Shown: positions 22,501 through 35,614 of the stretch, piece by piece | Position numbering within the stretch: position 1 is the first letter of the stretch | Layout of the letters: each line of letters opens with the position of its first letter | Assembly: GCF_025766255.1 (NCBI RefSeq) | Contig: NW_026516837.1 | Coordinates: 1-64,000, forward strand | Direction: 5' to 3' | From: Zychaea mexicana | Lineage: Eukaryota; Mucoromycota; Mucoromycetes; Mucorales; Lichtheimiaceae | DNA: 64,000 nucleotides | Translations under genes and position numbers: made by a program | Notes under the pieces: model-generated | Told to the model about the DNA's origin: nothing | Seen by the model: only the letters and a program-made list of their open reading frames with translations | The model's database searches: none

Positions 22501-23682
22501 CTCTTGGGCGAGAGAATGTATATGTGAATGTAAGAGTGGGGAGGGTGCTGCTGTGGCTGTAAAAGAGAATGCAGTGAGGAAGAGAAGAGAAAGAAAAAGG
22601 TACTACTGGACTGCAAGAAGTCCACTGGAAGTTGATGGTTTATATATGCGTTATATTTTTACGAATGAAAAAGAAAGTTTGTGTGGGCTGCTGCATATCA
22701 CATAGTAGCATACCCACACACACACAGAGCACATTCTTTTGTTTGTTCTCTTTCCAAAGAAGACGGCTCCTTTGGGGGGACTATCCGGAAATCCACTTGC
22801 TTTGTGTTTCCCTCCACCATTTGCCCATAAAAGGTCAAGTCTCGCAAACCTTTTTTTTTGTTCTCTCTGCGACTTGCTATCGCAAAAGTTCACATGAATC
22901 ACAACAACATAAACACTCAGCGATGCACGGGTTTTAAATTAAAAAAGCACATAAAACGCTGATGTTGTTTATGCCGTCATCACCACCGTTGCGTGCGTGT
23001 GTGTATTGTTATGATGATAATGCAGCCTATATACTGATTTAGATATCAGCCTGCTGTCTGCCTACTACCTACTCAGACAAACTAAAACAAAATGTGAGGG
23101 CGCGGAGGAGGAAGAGTTCCGTCTTGATCGCTTTCTTCGCTTCTCCCACCAAGCGTTATTAAGTGCTAGTGGTAATAGGGGCGAGCACCATGCGTTGGTG
23201 TAACCATGCAACTTACTCCTTAATGCACAGTGCCACCGCACCTTTTGGCTCTTTTGGCTAATCATGAATGACAAAGGGAGGCATACATATAAGCAATGTA
23301 AAGCTTATCGAATAGAAGTCAACCGAGCTGCATTACATTTGTAAATTTAAGCAGCAGACAACAACGATATTGGCAACAACGTACAGTATGTATTTATGTT
23401 TACAGCGGATGAATGATCAAGAACGCACCACAGCTGTCTACTTTAGCAAAGTCCGGCTTTCCACTCAGGTGCACGAAGTGCGAGACTTGAGCGCAGACAT
23501 ATATGCAAGTACGTCCAAGTAAATATTCAAATATGTGTGTGTGCGTGTTGTTGTGCTGTATTTTGATATGGGCGCGCAATTACTTATATAAAAAACAAAA
23601 ATGTTACTGTAGATCGACACCCCCAACTCAACTCTTTCTTTAGTGGGCTGCTAAACATTCAAGACACTATACATCAAAGACC
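22501..23682. other. Intergenic region, promoter of the caleosin-fusion gene
   Basis: No supported gene in 1.2 kb. Frames here are short and lack family resemblance. Pyrimidine- and purine-rich stretches near 22540-22610 and TATA-like ATATATG/TATATA stretches near 22640 and 23028 are the only promoter-like signs. Confidence 0.4.
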
Positions 23683-25487
23683 TTAAAGCAGGGATAACTT
23701 GTCTGGCGCTGCCACAAGCACTGTCATCATGCCCTGCACCATGTGGCTCGTAATATGACAATGAAGAGGCCAGACACCGGGATTCGACTAGATAACGAAA
23801 TCATAAACGATAAACAACAATAAACAGCGTCAGCTCATATAAGTGCATATTATAAATAATGCCCAAACAGGAAATATAATCATCACCACCAACTTACGGT
23901 GTAGATACGGATTTTACTCCATCCACAAAGTGTATTGCCCGCGGTCCGTGGAGGTGGTCCTGGCTGAACAGGATAGACGAATGATGTGTCACGGGCTATC
24001 GCAGTTTGATAAGTGCGAAGGTCTTTATCTTGTTCGTGCACATATTCGCCTGCACCGTGTGCAAGCACATAATGGTAATGGCCATGCGTGTGCCAAGGAT
24101 GACCAATGCAAACGCCATTGGCGATGGCTGTGGTGTGAATGACAATGTCGACGGTTTCGTTGAACTGGAGCGTGTATGCACCAATGTCGGGATCGAAACT
24201 GTCCGCCTCGAGTCGCTGCTGTTGCTTGGACACGAAATCCTTGCCGTCGTTGCCTATGAACTTTGCCAGGAGCGGTGGATGGGCCTTGTTCGTCCCGTCG
24301 CTTGGATAGTACAGGCGGTCGTTCAGCAACCATGCCGTGGTGTTGTCGGCCATGACCTTTTCCATAGGTTTGATAACAATAGTGCGATCAGCTTCCTTTT
24401 CAAGGTCAATGCTCGGTGGATTGAACGGGGCAAGATCTGCAAAGTGCCACTGTGGCGTCGGCGGAGGGAATTTGGGATGCTCGTCCACACTTGCCGTGGT
24501 AGCAGGCAACTTGGTGTTGTATCGCAAGATGGCGCGTCCATTACTTTCGGTTTCGCGGATATAATACGGCTTGGTATCGATAAAGTAGCTCTGATCAGCA
24601 GCAGGCTGGTCTGTCGTCAACAGCACCGAGAAACGTTGGCCAGGAGCAACTTCGAGATACGAGACCGAATGGGGCTTCACCAGCTGGCCGTCGACTTCAA
24701 TAATAGTAAGGTTGTGGCGTGCAAAAGACACGCCGACCACAGCGAGCGTTAAACCGCCAATGACACGCACTCGGTATACTTTTTGGGGCTCTACATCGAT
24801 CGTCGGGTATTCGCAACCGCTTTCTCTGCTATAGACGGCCTTGCCATTGATCAAGTAGCTGTCGGCGCCAACCATGCCACGATAGTTTGTTCCCATAATA
24901 TAATCCATTCGCTCCTGCTCGGTCTGGTGCCACCATTCGGAAAGGAACAAGGTCCGTTCATCATCATACTCGTATGGCCCGTCCTTGAGCTTTTTCTTAT
25001 TGTCTTTGGAGGGCCAGGCATCCTCGGACTCATATACAATAAATGGGCCACTGACAGTATCATCGCTGAGGCCTAAATGAGCGTGATAATAGTATGTGCC
25101 CGTCTGATCAATGACTTGGAACCTTTGATGATACGTCTCGCCTGGCTGAATCGCAACTTGTGTCAGACCGGGCACTCCATCGGCCTCTGGTGTTCCGATT
25201 TGTAGAATGCCGTGGTAATGAATGGTCGTGGAATGGTTTGAGTCGACGTCATTATGGATGATAACATGGACATGATCGTTCTTGGTGACGCGGATGGGTG
25301 GGGCCGGAAACTGGCCATTGACCAGCAAACCAGTATAACCGCGCTCGTAACAATCGGGATTCAAGCTTCCCCTCGAGATGTTTAGCTCAAACGTGCGAAG
25401 CTCTGCATAAGCTGAGCAAACCAAAAGAAGTGCAATAATAAAGTATAGCGATAACAGCTTGCTGCTCCCGTAGAACCCTTGCATCAT
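23683..25487 (-). CDS. Secreted multicopper oxidase (laccase/ascorbate-oxidase type)
   Basis: Two exons, 25487-23898 and 23787-23683, joined by a GTAAGT...CTAG intron; 1,695 nt, 564 residues. The start at 25487 gives a signal peptide (KLLSLYFIIALLLVCSAYA, cleavage near residue 28). All four copper signatures are present: HYHG (residues 90-93), YYYHAHLG, HPWHTHGHYHY and, in the small last exon, LHCHITSHMVQGM, which supplies the type-1/type-3 ligands with Met as axial residue. Three cupredoxin domains fit the length. The enzyme oxidises phenols, ascorbate-like compounds or metals while reducing O2 to water. The GVPGLTQ...PGETY stretch resembles laccases and ascorbate oxidases more than Fet3 ferroxidases, and no C-terminal membrane anchor is seen. 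It diverges from the coiled-coil gene at 26144. Confidence 0.93.
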
Positions 25488-26143
25488 CTTTACTTTTGCC
25501 GTTGTGTCACTACTTGCACGTCGAGAGAGTGTGTGCAATTTTTTCCGGGTTCGTCGATTAAGCAGAAATAAAAGTAACAGCAGCTGGAATGATGAGGAAC
25601 GAGAATAAAGAGTAAAACAATGTTTTCTTTTATATAAATGATGATTTCGGTCCAATTTGGAAACGCATTCTTCTTATTGCTAAATAATAACAATAACAAT
25701 ATTAATAATGGTGATTGTTGGAAATCAGACCACAAAGGATCTTTTATTGAGCTTGCGCTTGATAATGATTATAAGGGGTAGCGGGTCCAGCGAGGGCGCA
25801 GTCAACGCTCTAGTGCATGCGGTATGCATCGTTAATATGACGAGATAAAGACAAAGAAGTAAATTAGGCTGATCGGGCAACCTTTCAAATCCACGCATTC
25901 TCCGGGATCAAATGTATGAAATCGGCTGTCAACCATTTTTATACGCTGCAGGCACCAACGCATCGCTGTAGCCATGTGCGACGCTTAAATAAACTCAGCA
26001 AGCCAATTCTAATTTTGGAACCATGTTTTTTTTTTGTGTATATATCATCCACCTTGGCACAAGAATTTCCTTTCTCTTTTTCCGTTTCCTTTGTTTTGCT
26101 CTATCTTCTTTCGATAAGCGCATTTTCCTTCTTCTAGGCTGTC
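25488..26143. other. Divergent promoter region between multicopper oxidase and coiled-coil gene
   Basis: 656 bp between two oppositely transcribed genes. It shows AT-rich blocks near 25680-25750 and a pyrimidine-rich stretch at 26065-26135 directly before the plus-strand ATG, typical of leaders in this window. No coding content is supported. Confidence 0.5.
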
Positions 26144-27630
26144 ATGGAGACAGTTACCACCATAAACCACAGGAAAGCAGATGAGATTCTTCATCTTTTA
26201 AATAGCAAAGAACCCACAGCAAAACGACAAGCACTTCACAGTTTACGCGATGTTCAACATACAGTCAAAAACCGACAAAAGCGCACCCGCACGTTTGCTT
26301 TGACCGTCCATGCTCTGGAGCGCCAATACGCTCAGTGGCAAAGCAGTGCTCGTCAGCAACTAACCCAACTTGACACAAACGTAGCCGACCTGAACCACCA
26401 AGTTGCTCGCTTGCGCCAACAACGCAGCGAGTCCGAACAGCGATTGGCAGGATTTGAGCGACAGCTGCAAGGTATACGGGATTACGCCCAACAGCGACGA
26501 ACGAAAAAGACGAAGCGAGAAAAGCAATACAACCATTTTTATTTCGTGCCTGTCTTATCGAACCAGTACCACAAAAAATATGTGCGAGCACATGACAAGA
26601 ATGCATTGGCCGAGGAGCAGGTTGTCCAAATCCGAGAACAGATTGAAGCCTGCCAAGAAGCTGTGCGTCAAGCAGCGCACCAGCTTGGGCGGAAGCAGCA
26701 AGAGCATGATGCGCAAATGGAGCAACGGCATGCTGTCCATGGCCAAGTGGCTGAAGCAGACCAGTGTCTAAATTATTTACATCAGGGCCAGCAATTCTGG
26801 GACCATTTCGAGCAGTATCAGGCTGCCGTTGTACTCGAGTCGTGTGATCGACTCATTGAACGTTTTCGGAGCAACAGCGGTGATCAGATTCAACAGCCTT
26901 TGTTATTTTCGCGTCGCCGGTCTTCTTCTTCTACTGCTGCATCACCACACCGAGAAGAAGAGCGTGATTGGACAGTCATTTTTAGGACGGTGTGTAAAGA
27001 ATATGGAGAACGCGAAGCGTTTGGTGCCGAGAAATGGGACCATGTCGAGGTCGATTTTGACTGTGCCCGATGCAAGCAATCCCTCGTCGGATGGCCCACA
27101 CCAGATAAAGTGCACACATCTGACCTATTGTGTGCAGTGTGCTACCAGGAAACGAGGACCAGGTATGATGAGATCATCCCCACTTTTCCCCACACGCACG
27201 CCACGCATAGGAGACCGCAAGTGAATACTCAACTGACCTTTCTATCATTAAAATGTCAACCAGCATGATTATGGAGAAGAAAATGAACGTGTGGGGTGGC
27301 AAACTAGGTATCGAGCGACCGGTTAGCATGGAGCGTCATCAATCATCTTCCAGTGCAACATCCAACAACAGCAACCGTTTGAGCACAGCTAGTACGAATA
27401 GTAAACGACCGTCACTTTCATCTTCATCATTCTTTGTGGGTGATGCTACGAAAGCTACGAAAAAAGTGTTCAAGATCTTTAAGCCGAACAACAAAAAGCA
27501 ACAACGTCGACAGTCGGCTGACGTTTCAATGATCCACCAGCCATCAGCACTGCCCCCTCCTTTACCTGCTGCTGATCGGCCACTGCCACCTCCTCCACCA
27601 ACAACGCCCTTTTATTCCACAGCAGCATAA
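26144..27630 (+). CDS. Coiled-coil protein with a CxxC-CxxC motif and proline-rich tail
   Basis: Two exons, 26144-27162 and 27264-27630; the GTATGA...CCAG intron keeps frame (AG|C), 461 residues. Residues about 1-240 are Gln/Arg/Glu-rich with heptad-like spacing, a long coiled coil. A Ser-rich linker (SRRRSSSSTAAS) follows, then a conserved-looking block DWTVIFRTVCKEYGEREAFG. DCARCKQSL...LLCAVCYQE has two Cys pairs 24 residues apart and could bind zinc. The second exon is basic and Ser-rich (KATKKVFKIFKPNNKKQQRR) and ends in PPPLPAADRPLPPPPP, an SH3/profilin-type ligand. No named family is recognised; the architecture suggests a cytoskeletal or polarity scaffold. The start is the first ATG after a pyrimidine-rich leader. 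Confidence 0.75.
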
Positions 27631-30064
27631 ATAATTCATGTAGTTAACAATGTATAGCAGCATATCTCACTTATATATAATAGCTTATACCCCACACTAG
27701 ATGTCACTCATACCTTTTCATTTTGGAATAACTCATCTCATCCGGTTTGTAATTTGGCGGATGTTTTATCAGTTGGTGACACGGATGATTTGAGTAGAAC
27801 CTTCTACCGGGATTTTTCTCTGGAGATGGCGGATGTGGGGTTTTTCTCAGGCAGGCGGATTGGGGGGATGATGTTAACAATGCGATGTTTTTTACCTGGC
27901 ACTACTTTGTTTCCTCCGACCTCGACGCACCTGGTTCAACCAAGTCAAAACCTTTAACATATACCCAACGCAGGCAAAAAGAAGTCGACAAATCCAGTGT
28001 CTATGAAAGCAAATGGAGCACGCGTGGGTGTCACAATGAAAGAATTTAACGTAAACTGCTACATAAAGTATCACCAAGAAAGCTTTTTTATAGTATCTTA
28101 TGGCATGAGATTTCTGCTAAATTACCCTCACAAACTAGCTGACAACAACCTACATGGAAACTGGTCAACGGATTGCTATTCATAGAGCTATCAGCGCCAC
28201 GCAAATCACGGAGTAGACCCCTGGATTTGGTCAGAAATTGCGCTCTAACTATGATATTGAGTGAAATATTTCACCACTTGTTCGCATCACTCTTCATAAA
28301 AAGCTGCTACTGACAGCTTCCAATGGGACGATAATTTCAGTGGCATCAATGCAATATGATGATAAAAAAAATTGGCGATAGTGATGACAACAGTTCGTTA
28401 GGCCAATCTGGAGGGAAATAGGTTGTTGGACAGCAGAGCTCATGTACAAACAAAATGCTATCTTGCAATGCCTGATTTGCTGCATCATTCAATCACCAAA
28501 CCGTCCGAAAGGTCGATGACGAAAACAAGCCCAAGTACGCAAGCCATGGCAGCACTCACGGCGACCATATTATAAAAAACATGTCTTGAGCTGATGTCGG
28601 ATAGTAGTAGGAAGAAACTATGTCCACCCATTTTCAAATAACTGCCTTAAAGCTGACAGACTTTTAGGGCAAGGCATTAAAGAAACAGTCTGACGAAGAG
28701 TGCGAGATTGTTCTGCACGAATTCATTTGTAGCAATGCTCAAGTATCTTGCCATTACGAACAATTTGATAGGGTCTTAACGTTTGGTGCCTACCTATTGA
28801 TATATTTCAGCCGATGTACTCCCACATGGTACATTGAAAGATACTGATAGATTAACACTAATGTGCGAAAATCTGTCGCTCACAGTATAGCCAAGTTGTT
28901 CCTGGTACTCGGAGCCTGAGGAGATTAGAATGCTGTGTTAACGTTACATACATGCATTAAGTGCTGAGCCATACAAAGCATTAGTGCGTGTCATATCTGT
29001 CTCTTTCACTTGCGCTTTGAGTATGAAATGCTATTCTTCATTTTTCATGCCTGCCGAACAAGAAACCACCGGCTATCTTGTGGAATTGCCTTACGAAAAG
29101 CTGCTGTAAGCACAATTCTTATTTCACTTATCAGTGAACCTGAACATGGAGACACCTGTGCTCAATAAAGGTAAAAAAGGAAAGAAAGCAAAGAGTTTGT
29201 TGATGCAGTCGTTTAATATGAACAGAGTAATCTCTGCAAAGCGTTATGCTATTATATATATCCACTCTAACTCTCTATCCATCTCCCCCTCTACTTGTTC
29301 TATATAGATTTGGTATTAAAAAAAATACACCACCGAAACATTAGAAGCCTTTAACATTTCTCATGTTCTTGGACAGTGACTTTTGCTCACTCACTGGTTG
29401 AAAAATGTATCGATGAACAAGCTACTTGAGGGTGGATATAGCCAAGATGGTGATTTTGACTTGACGATATATCATTCACAGAAAGTCTCAACGAACAGAA
29501 CGTTCAGCACACGAAAAGGCACATGGAAGCCCATAAAAATGATGACGGATTCTTTGCGGTGAGCACTTGTCAAACGTGAGTTAAACAGATAACACTTATG
29601 AATGCCACAATGTTGGATACCGCCAGATGGCAAGTGGTTGAACTTTGAGAGCAACCGAGCATCGGTAACGCCTGACTTTGAGCTACTTGCACCACTGCAT
29701 GTAACCTTATACATCATCCCTGCGTTTTTTCCCACGTTTTTGTATATGTATTTTTGCAGCAAAAAAAAATGCCATATGTGATGTCTTGCGTTAAAGTTAA
29801 TAAAATACGTGGCACCAGGTAATGAACATTGTTTCGATATTTTATAAAAAATGCACGCCCCCAGCCACTATCACCATCATTCTGGAAAAAACACCCTGTA
29901 TATGAAACACTAAATACTCACTTTTAATATGTGAAATGTGAAAGAGAGTGATGTATACATTTCAAGGTCATCGATGTATTTATTTTTTCCTCTCATTATA
30001 CTTTACTTCTTGTTCTTCTCAGGGAATGGGCGCACGTAAACCATATATGGGCACTTTTGCTTAT

Positions 30065-30112
30065 GACTCTCTGCACCATACTACAGTAGACTCTCTGCAC
30101 CATACTACAGTA
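30065..30112. repeat. Perfect 24-bp tandem pair
   Basis: The unit GACTCTCTGCACCATACTAC plus AGTA occurs twice head to tail (30065-30088, 30089-30112) with no mismatch. Confidence 0.9.
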
Positions 30113-30854
30113 CACTATTATATGTAACGAAGTATAAATGATACATGACAATTTTTTTCGTGCTGAGAAAGAAGGCGCATTAGGATTAGCACAGAGGATG
30201 AAGAAGAAAAGTGGCGGTGCAGTTTTATTATTGTGCTCTTCTTACTGTTTTTGTCATTATTCTTCCTTTTTCATTAATCGTACAAACATATCAATATTTA
30301 CATCTTTGAGTAAATAGATCTTAGAATAAAAGGGAGCTCGGTAATGTATATGGTTGCATTATAGTAACTACACAGCATCGCCCGGCAACGTTTGGGATGC
30401 TTCCTTCTTTTTTACGGCTTCGGCAAAAAACTCAAGCAAGTAATTACCCATAGTGTATATTATGCATGTGCTATAAAATGCGCTTAGCCATTACTGATGC
30501 TAACAAAATAAAGGATTGTGCAACTTGCCGATGCAAAACTACAGGCTGTCGTGTGTTCGTGGGATGATGATGATGATGATGAAGGGACCAGATAAGCTTC
30601 TTGTTTCATTTTCTGGGGCAAACTTTTTTTCAAAGGCTAGAGATGGCATCGTATGAAAGAAGCAGTCGGGCCATCAAACGATTTCTACTGATAGACTATC
30701 AACAGTCTAATCAAGGTGCAGCATTTATGCAATGCAATAAAGCCATTTGCACTAAAAATCTGTAGTGAACGAGAGTACGTGTACCATTTATTTGAACCCG
30801 AGCGTTGATCTCTTCAACTGCTTTTGCCCACTGTTCCGTGTCAACAATACCCAT

Positions 30855-30914
30855 AGCAACCATATCCCGAGCAACCGTGTCCAGAGCAATCATAACCATA
30901 GCAATCGTGCCCCT
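30855..30914. repeat. 15-bp tandem array, four imperfect units
   Basis: Units of 15 bp start AGCAAC or AGCAAT at 30855, 30870, 30885 and 30900. On the minus strand they read as a five-residue periodicity (xxIAx/xxVAx) inside a 98-codon frame, but no gene can be supported around it. Confidence 0.7.
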
Positions 30915-31216
30915 AAAAACCAGCTTATATACGAGCACGGTGAAAACATTCAAGCTCTTGAGACTCAGATAGAATTGAGTTCCTTTCCTCGCACAACGTC
31001 TTGGCAATGTTATTCGTTTCCATTACTGAGTTTCAACTGGCAGGCTATTCAAGTCTCAGGGGGGACGAGACAATTTGTGGGGGCCCTTCTTTCCAGCTCT
31101 TTTTCCATAGTCGCTTTGCAACCAATACAATAGACGGGTCGAACCAACCACCACCACCACCACAAAAAAAAAACCAACCAACTCGTTCTAGAATATTTTA
31201 ATGACCTTTAATTAAG

Positions 31217-34171
31217 ATGTCGAGTACTTCATTCTTCAAATGGATGGGCCTTGTAAGTTTCTTCACTGGGAATCTCTTTCTTCTTTGTTCCTTTATGACT
31301 TTCTTGATTCCGCTACACTTGTTCTCCTAGCTACTCTTCCCCTATTATCAATTATAATTCAAGCAGTATCGTTTGAAACGTTATTAATTGCTTGTTAGGG
31401 CCAGTCTGGCAAATCGGTTGCTGATAATGATTCCTTTGACGAAGGTGAACGGTACTTTGGACTCGAAAATGTAAGTCTTTTATAAATCACATTCCGAATA
31501 ACTGTGAAAAAGCCAATTTGCTTGGTGGTGTTCGTCTGCTATAAATACTAACAACTTATTTGCACATATAGTTTGGAAATACCTGGTAAGTTTTTTTTGC
31601 TCTTATTGCGTCTCACTTAACCCACACACACGCACATGCACCCTCCCCTTTTTTTTATGTTTTATAATTTATGCCGTTCCGAGGGGAGGTGGTGTGTGTA
31701 CATACGTACGATTTGATACAAACACATGGAAGCGAAACAATCCTTCAACTGTTCCTAACGCATCATATCATCTTTGCAACAAAACAACAACAATAGTTAT
31801 AGCAACTCGGTTATCCAAGCTTTATACTACTGCAAACCGTTTCGAGAATGCATGACGAACTATCCTTTTCCGGCCGCCCTCCCACCATCATCGTCATCAT
31901 CAATTCAATCGCCTGGCCTGACGAGTCCCAGCTCACCTATTGTCGGCACACCTCATTTCCCTTCCTCATCGACGTCTTCCTCCACCAATAACAATAATAC
32001 CGGCAGCCGTCTTGCGAACGGCGTCAATGGTTTAGCATCGGCGAGCCAACCATCCTTCCAGCAACAACCACCACGTACTTCAATATCGTCACGTGGACCT
32101 AGCACTAGCAATAATGCGTTGACCAGTGTCATCTCTTCGTCACACCACGAGCGAGATCATAACGGCGAACTTCATCTTTCTCCCGGAATGGAGGATACAC
32201 TGTTTGCTGCGTTAAAGGATCTATTTTGGAAGATTGCAACACATCGAAAAAAGACTGGTGTTGTAGCTCCTGTCAATTTTATCAACAAGGTCAAGAAGGA
32301 AAATGGTATGTGGATAAATTAGTCGATGATTAGTGCTGTATATATATATATATGTGTGTGAGAACGTGGGAGGGTTCAAATTCGGTTTGTGCTGTTAAGG
32401 GAAAAGCCAGAGATGCTTATGCTGATGATGATCAATGTGATGCCATATAGAATTGTTTAGATCTAGCATGCATCAAGATGCACACGAATTTTTAAATTAT
32501 CTACTCAACAGTATTGCCGATGACGTGCAAAAGTATCAGAAAAAGATGTCAGAAAAGGCACCGATTAATGGGTTGAATGGTATTGCTGAAAATGGTACCG
32601 ACGATGAAGCAACAGATGGAAAAAGCTCAGGTATGTACATGCCCACTTGCTTCTTGGACCTTTGCCAAATATCAACGACTAAACTCAAAAGTACCTCTCT
32701 CTCTCTTACAGATTCCGATAGTTCGACAAACAAAGCCAAATCCACATGGGTGCATCAACTGTTTGAAGGAATCTTTTCCAATGAAACCAAGTGCTTGACC
32801 TGTGAGACGGTATGCTTTCTCTATGGCTAAAAAAGATTCTGCTTTATAGTGCATATTTCTTCATGCTAAACAAACCTTAAATCTAAATTATGTAGATTAC
32901 AAGTCGAGACGAATGCTTTATGGATTTATCAATCGATGTCGAAATGAACTCATCCGTTACCTCGTGTTTAAGGCAGTTTTCGGCAAGCGAGACATTATGT
33001 CACAAGAACAAGTACTTCTGTGATGTATGTTGTGGATTACAAGAAGCAGAAAGACGGTAAGGAAGCGGATTTCTTTTTTTGTACGTTAGAAATGCGAGGT
33101 TTCAGATACTAATAGCTGATTACAATTTTCGATTATCCCTAGAATGAAAATAAAAAAGCTGCCAAATATATTGGCGCTCCACTTGAAACGCTTCAAGTAC
33201 CAGGAACAATTGCAAAAGTACATCAAGCTTACCTATCGTGTGGTTTTTCCGTTTGAACTTCGGTTATTTAATACTGTATGCTATTTTTTTTCTATTCGAA
33301 AAAAGAAAACGATCTTTAGTGTATATTCATATTAACAAACGATTCTCTTTTCTCGCCTTAGTGTGATGATACCGACGATGCAGATCGTCTTTACGAATTG
33401 TGGGCCTGTGTTATACATATTGGCAGGTACGTATTAGTAATCAACTGCTAATCAAGACAATACACAGTGTGTACTAAGAAAAATTGTGTTTTAGTGGGCC
33501 GCATCATGGACATTATGTTACCATTATCAAAAGCAATGGTCAATGGATGCTTTTTGACGATGACATAGTAACGGTAACCATGCACTATAGCTTCTTTTTT
33601 ATGGTTTTTAGGTTTAAATGATAACTAACGTACATTCTACCAGCCTATTCATGAAGATGAAATACAAAAGTACTTTGGCGATATCCCTGGTAGCGGATCA
33701 GGCTACGTCTTATTTTACCAAGCAGTTAATATCAACATGGACTCCCTTGATATATATAATGGGCTCGATGTGAAGAATCCGATCAACAACAACGGCAACA
33801 GCAACCACATCTACCACAACAATAACAACAATAACAACAGTAACAATTCACCGATTCATGCCAACGGCAGGCCGTCGGCGCCGACAGGTTTCCACCACTA
33901 TCAACAACAACAACAGCCACAAAACCACACACCACCACACCTTGCCACTCCCACCACATCCGCATCCCATCGTTTAGATCCTACATCTTTTAAACCCGAT
34001 TCAGGGAAACATCCTAATCCTCCAAATACCCCTGTGCCACCCCCTCCATCGTCATCGTCCAGTACAGCAGCTGCACCTGTTCCTACTCCGTCACTTAGTA
34101 CGACCGTGGAAGAAAGGAAAACGCGCTGGGGATTACGGAAAATCCGAGAGAAAAATTCAAATAAACGATGA
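31217..34171 (+). CDS. Ubiquitin-specific protease, USP12/46-Ubp9/13 (creB) type
   Basis: Eleven exons: 31217-31252, 31399-31470, 31572-31585, 31797-32305, 32451-32630, 32712-32809, 32896-33056, 33143-33275, 33362-33426, 33495-33573, 33644-34171; 1,875 nt, 624 residues. The Cys box is [17 protein letters not shown] with nucleophile C41. Two Cys pairs (KCLTCET and CDVCCG) form the zinc finger of the fingers subdomain. [14 protein letters not shown] is the QQD/His-linked strand, and [17 protein letters not shown] gives the catalytic His429 with the following Asp cluster (FDDD). A Ser/Pro/Asn-rich insert of about 100 residues sits after the Cys box, and a long Asn/His/Pro-rich tail follows the catalytic core. 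Relatives need WD-repeat partners for activity and, in Aspergillus (CreB), affect carbon repression. Deubiquitinase activity is certain at family level; the substrate is unknown. Confidence 0.94.
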
Positions 34172-35614
34172 TAATCTTTGCCATGGATTTTTCTTTTCAT
34201 TTTCTGTATGGGTTCTCAAACTTATTTGTTTTGTAATAATTGTCGTTGAAAAAAAGATGCGTTTCTTATACTCACTTACTACGAAAGAAAGAAAAGCATT
34301 AAACTTGGATCTATCGCATTCCCGGCTAAATTTGGCCCGCATTTTTACTTGATACTTCGTTCTAATGACATACACACGCTTTGCCAAAGCATATGGTGTC
34401 ACCATGAATTGATATTTTTAGCAGCCGAAAGAGATGGTTGAACAGAGTAACCGGAGAAGTAGTTGTTGACATGGCGTCACTATGAGGCAGAGCTGAGAGA
34501 AGAACGACCAAGTGGTAATGGTGAGCGATTGAGTTTGCTTTTCGCGGTCGTGGCACAACAGTGTATGTTTCAACCCGCTCGGTTATTATAGTACAATCAT
34601 GACACCATTAATTTTTTTGCTCCCTACTACGTGGCTGATTGAGCTTTAGTTGTGCATCTTTCGATAACAATTGTTGGGGACAGGTTTTTTCCACACAGTT
34701 CTTGCTGCGAACAGACATCATCAGCGAGCCGCGTGGTACAATTGTGCTACGATCGGATCACAGAACAATGCAGTTCAAAAAGAATAGCCGAAGCTATTCT
34801 CCTGTCTTTTGGCTTGGTTTTGTTATTTACAAGGCGACAAAAGGGTGTTGATGATGACACATCTGCTTGAGTACCCAGCAAAGGTCTTGCCAAATTTATC
34901 TCTCATACGATAGGTAGGTAGTACCAGTAGTGATAACCAGAGATATAACGAACTCTCGATTGATGGGTTCAATTGAGTGAAATCAAAAAGTTAAATAAGC
35001 ACTCTTGCGATTCAACAAGGAAGGTACCATTGCATCAGCATCAGCATCAGCATGAGGTGAGTGTTTCTGTGTTTATTGGAGCTCAAATGTAGGACACGTT
35101 AAGAGAGAGAGAGGAAGTAAAGTTTAAAACGAAACATGTGGCGTGATTACTGGATATGGAACTACTTGATACGGAACTTCAGAAAATCAAGAACAGTTGT
35201 ATTATAGAAACAGGGAAAAAAGATTAGTACATAGTAATGAAATAGCCATATTAGAAGAATGTGTAAGAATACTGGATAAGTGTATGAATAGTATATATAT
35301 GAGATGTGTGTGCGTGGGAGCATTATTAGCCTTGCAAGTAGGTACGTATAAGTGGGGTGGGGGAATATATAATTGAATAAAAGATAGTGCTTTCAATTAA
35401 TTGCACTAAAATGAAATGAAAAAATAAAATAAAAATAGGGCTGGGCCCTTTTCGCATTGAATGGAAAGAGTCAAGAAGCGGGGGGTAATGGGAGTGTCGA
35501 AGAGGGGAGCGGCCAACTTGGATCCAGCGTTTTTTTCAAACTTGCACCAAAAACTCAGCAGCAAGTTCCGATCATTAAGTGGGTTGTAACACTCACTTTG
35601 GTCACCTTTAAGTT
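34172..35614. other. Intergenic region between ubiquitin protease and 35615-36544 gene
   Basis: 1.4 kb, convergent 3' ends on both sides. No gene is supported. A short CAGCAT hexanucleotide run lies at about 35033-35053 and a purine-rich AGAGAG run at about 35102. The rest is AT-rich. Confidence 0.45.

Larger units (their letters stand above)
27631..31216. other. Intergenic region, no supported gene
   Basis: 3.6 kb without a convincing gene. Frames up to 98 codons occur (30711-31007 minus) but carry no family motif. It contains a 24-bp tandem pair, a 15-bp tandem array and a GAT microsatellite near 30565. The last ~150 bp before 31217 should be the promoter of the ubiquitin protease. Confidence 0.45.

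Noticed and set aside
24006..24752. 248-codon plus-strand frame
   Set aside because: Antisense of the multicopper oxidase, whose copper motifs are all on the minus strand.
30565..30590. GAT trinucleotide run considered as a regulatory array
   Set aside because: Ordinary microsatellite with no associated feature.
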